Source: an uncultured Collinsella sp. (GTDB lineage Bacteria; Actinomycetota; Coriobacteriia; Coriobacteriales; Coriobacteriaceae). From it: a stretch of 6,948 nt of DNA. The position numbers and the translations under genes were made by a program. Where the stretch lies: contig CABUAL010000100.1 in the NCBI GenBank assembly GCA_902489515.1, positions 1 through 6,948 on the forward strand. Reading direction: 5' to 3'. This document shows positions 6,022-6,948 of this stretch, one piece after another. The notes below the pieces were generated by a model. That model had not been told where the DNA came from, searched no databases, and saw only the letters and a program-made list of their open reading frames with translations. Each line of letters starts with the position of its first letter. The first letter of the stretch is position 1.

Positions 6022-6027
6022 ATTGTA
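6022..6027 (-). promoter_or_regulatory. Candidate -10 box for the glycosyltransferase gene
   Basis: The minus strand reads TACAAT here, one base from consensus, about 75 bases before the chosen start codon. No close -35 match is found 16-18 bases upstream, so the promoter may be weak or need an activator. Confidence 0.45.
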
Positions 6028-6034
6028 AGCGTAG

Positions 6035-6046
6035 GCGGGCGCCCGC
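6035..6046. repeat. Perfect 12-bp GC palindrome upstream of the -10 box
   Basis: GCGGGCGCCCGC is a perfect palindrome lying in the -35/-10 spacer of the candidate glycosyltransferase promoter. It could be a second operator or a chance GC-rich palindrome. Confidence 0.45.
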
Positions 6047-6178
6047 GAGTAATGTTCCGCTAATCACCAAGAACGTTTGCTACAAGCCTGGTTGACGTGT
6101 GGCGAGATTTCAAGCGCGCATTGTGGTATTACATGGATACCGATTCCTGTGGACGCGATCTTTCTGTTTGGATGCCCT

Positions 6179-6922
6179 GTGAATAAAACTCGTTTAGCTT
6201 CCTTTGCCGATAGCCTTCCCGTCAAGGTCATGTTGCTGTTTTTGGTTCTTCAGGTCGTATTTGTCTTGAGCAATACCGCGGCGAATTGCCTGCCGAGGCC
6301 CGTTATCGAGTCACATGCACAGGGTTCGGAGTCCTCTGCCCTGTTGTCTGACATGTATGTCTACGACCACCGTGTTGCAGCTGGTCCTGTTTGCTTTGAT
6401 AACAATCGCTTTATCATTGAAGTCGCACAGCAAAAGGACCAAGGTTCTCCGTTTAAGACGATGACTGTTGCCGAGATTGATGACGTTACGAAAGCCGGCG
6501 GGATTACGCATCAGCAGTACTACCGGTATTGGCATGGATGGCAGCTACTTACGAATGTCTGCCTGTTTATTGGTGGTATCGACGTTGTCGTGGTGCCTGC
6601 GGCCGCTCTGGCGATTGCCGGCTCCGCTTGCGCTTACGTTGCCTTGCGGAAGCGATTTTCAAAGCCATTGACGTTGGGGTTCCTTGCAATTCTGTTGTTC
6701 TCGACCAATCTGTTTTTCAATTTTATCGGTGATCTGCTGCTGTGCATCTCGTTCTTTGTGGCGCTCATCATGATGTCTTGCATGAGCCTTCGTTTGGGCT
6801 CGGCCCCGAACGCACGGGTTTTCACAAGCCGCCTTGTCCTTTGGTCGATAGCGACGGGCGCCGTGTTTTCGTTTCTTGACTTTTTAACGATTCGGGGGTG
6901 CGGACAGAAAGTTGGACCGTGA
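6179..6922 (+). CDS. Multi-spanning membrane protein of unknown function
   Basis: From the GTG at 6179 the product has 247 residues. A short charged head (MNKTRLASFADSLPVK) leads into a first membrane helix (about 17-35, VMLLFLVLQVVFVLSN). A polar, probably extracytoplasmic domain follows (about 36-125) and ends in ITHQQYYRYWHGW. The rest looks like four more hydrophobic segments: CLFIGGIDVVVVPAAALAIAG, then LTLGFLAILLFSTNLFF, then DLLLCISFFVALIMMSCM, and LVLWSIATGAVFSFLDFLTI, with basic residues in the RKRF loop consistent with positive-inside. I do not recognise the family. Divergence from a glycosyltransferase and a closely following downstream gene suggest a role in surface polysaccharide assembly or export, but this is only context. 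Starts at 6149 (GTG) and 6077 (TTG) are in frame; 6179 is preferred because TTGGAT precedes it and the helix follows at a normal distance. A TGGTATTAC extended -10-like site lies at 6124-6132. Confidence 0.65.
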   Translation: MNKTRLASFADSLPVKVMLLFLVLQVVFVLSNTAANCLPRPVIESHAQGSESSALLSDMYVYDHRVAAGPVCFDNNRFIIEVAQQKDQGSPFKTMTVAEIDDVTKAGGITHQQYYRYWHGWQLLTNVCLFIGGIDVVVVPAAALAIAGSACAYVALRKRFSKPLTLGFLAILLFSTNLFFNFIGDLLLCISFFVALIMMSCMSLRLGSAPNARVFTSRLVLWSIATGAVFSFLDFLTIRGCGQKVGP

Positions 6923-6930
6923 AGCGGTCC
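6914..6930 (+). repeat. Hairpin enclosing the stop codon of the membrane protein gene
   Basis: GGACCG (6914-6919) and CGGTCC (6925-6930) are exact complements; the 5-base loop TGAAG contains the stop codon. No T-run follows and a ribosome site comes 5 bases later, so it is not a terminator. It might influence coupling to the next gene. Confidence 0.5.
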
Positions 6931-6935
6931 GGACT

Positions 6936-6948
6936 GGAGGTTCGCATG
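6936..6948 (+). CDS. Start of a following gene (only its Shine-Dalgarno and ATG)
   Basis: GGAGG at 6936-6940 is 5 bases before an ATG that forms the last three bases of the window. The spacing is ideal and the site begins 13 bases after the membrane-protein stop, so a co-transcribed gene most likely starts here. Its product cannot be told. Confidence 0.6.

Noticed and set aside
5108..6028. Long open frame (306 codons) on the plus strand opposite the glycosyltransferase
   Set aside because: It is antisense to a gene with clear GT2 motifs, its product is Val/Ala/Gly/Asp-rich without motifs, and such frames are common opposite GC-rich genes.
6092..6097. TTGACG as a -35 box for the membrane-protein gene
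   Set aside because: No acceptable -10 hexamer lies 16-18 bases downstream; the nearest TATTAC is 29 bases away.

Overview
The window is bacterial chromosomal DNA with fairly high G+C and compact genes. Its content (a Ser/Asp-rich LPXTG-type surface protein with a lysozyme-like head, an AAA-ATPase_like/DUF1703-type protein, and a GT2 glycosyltransferase) suggests a gut actinobacterium of the Coriobacteriia, most likely Collinsella or a near relative. That placement is inference from protein style; there is no rRNA or marker gene to prove it.

Left part (1-1063): the C-terminal part of an Rrf2/IscR-type regulator with three clustered cysteines is followed 8 bases later by a two-gene toxin-antitoxin cassette. 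A minimal MNT nucleotidyltransferase (MntA/HI0073-like) overlaps a HEPN protein (HepT/HI0074-like) by 14 bases. Both carry the complete signature motifs of the tyrosine-AMPylation (type VII) HEPN/MNT systems. The cassette looks more A+T-rich than its neighbours and ends in a perfect 18-bp tandem duplication that includes the toxin stop codon.

Middle (1177-2968): a monocistronic surface protein with a signal peptide, a lysozyme-like domain, a long low-complexity linker and an unusual MPKTG sorting motif, closed by a strong intrinsic terminator. Next (3104-4900) is a member of the AAA-ATPase_like + PD-(D/E)XK family in which the Walker B glutamate and the E-x-K nuclease residues both appear to be lost, so it may be a pseudoenzyme.

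Right part (4928-6948): a minus-strand GT2 glycosyltransferase converges on the ATPase-like gene. It is divergent from a plus-strand multi-spanning membrane protein of unknown function, which probably starts an operon continuing past the window edge (a Shine-Dalgarno and ATG are the last 13 bases). The divergent intergenic region holds a perfect 18-bp palindrome just downstream of a candidate -10 box for the glycosyltransferase, and a second perfect 12-bp palindrome upstream of that box. This looks like a repressor-controlled promoter for cell-surface glycan functions.

No RNA gene, CRISPR array, transposase or integrase was seen.
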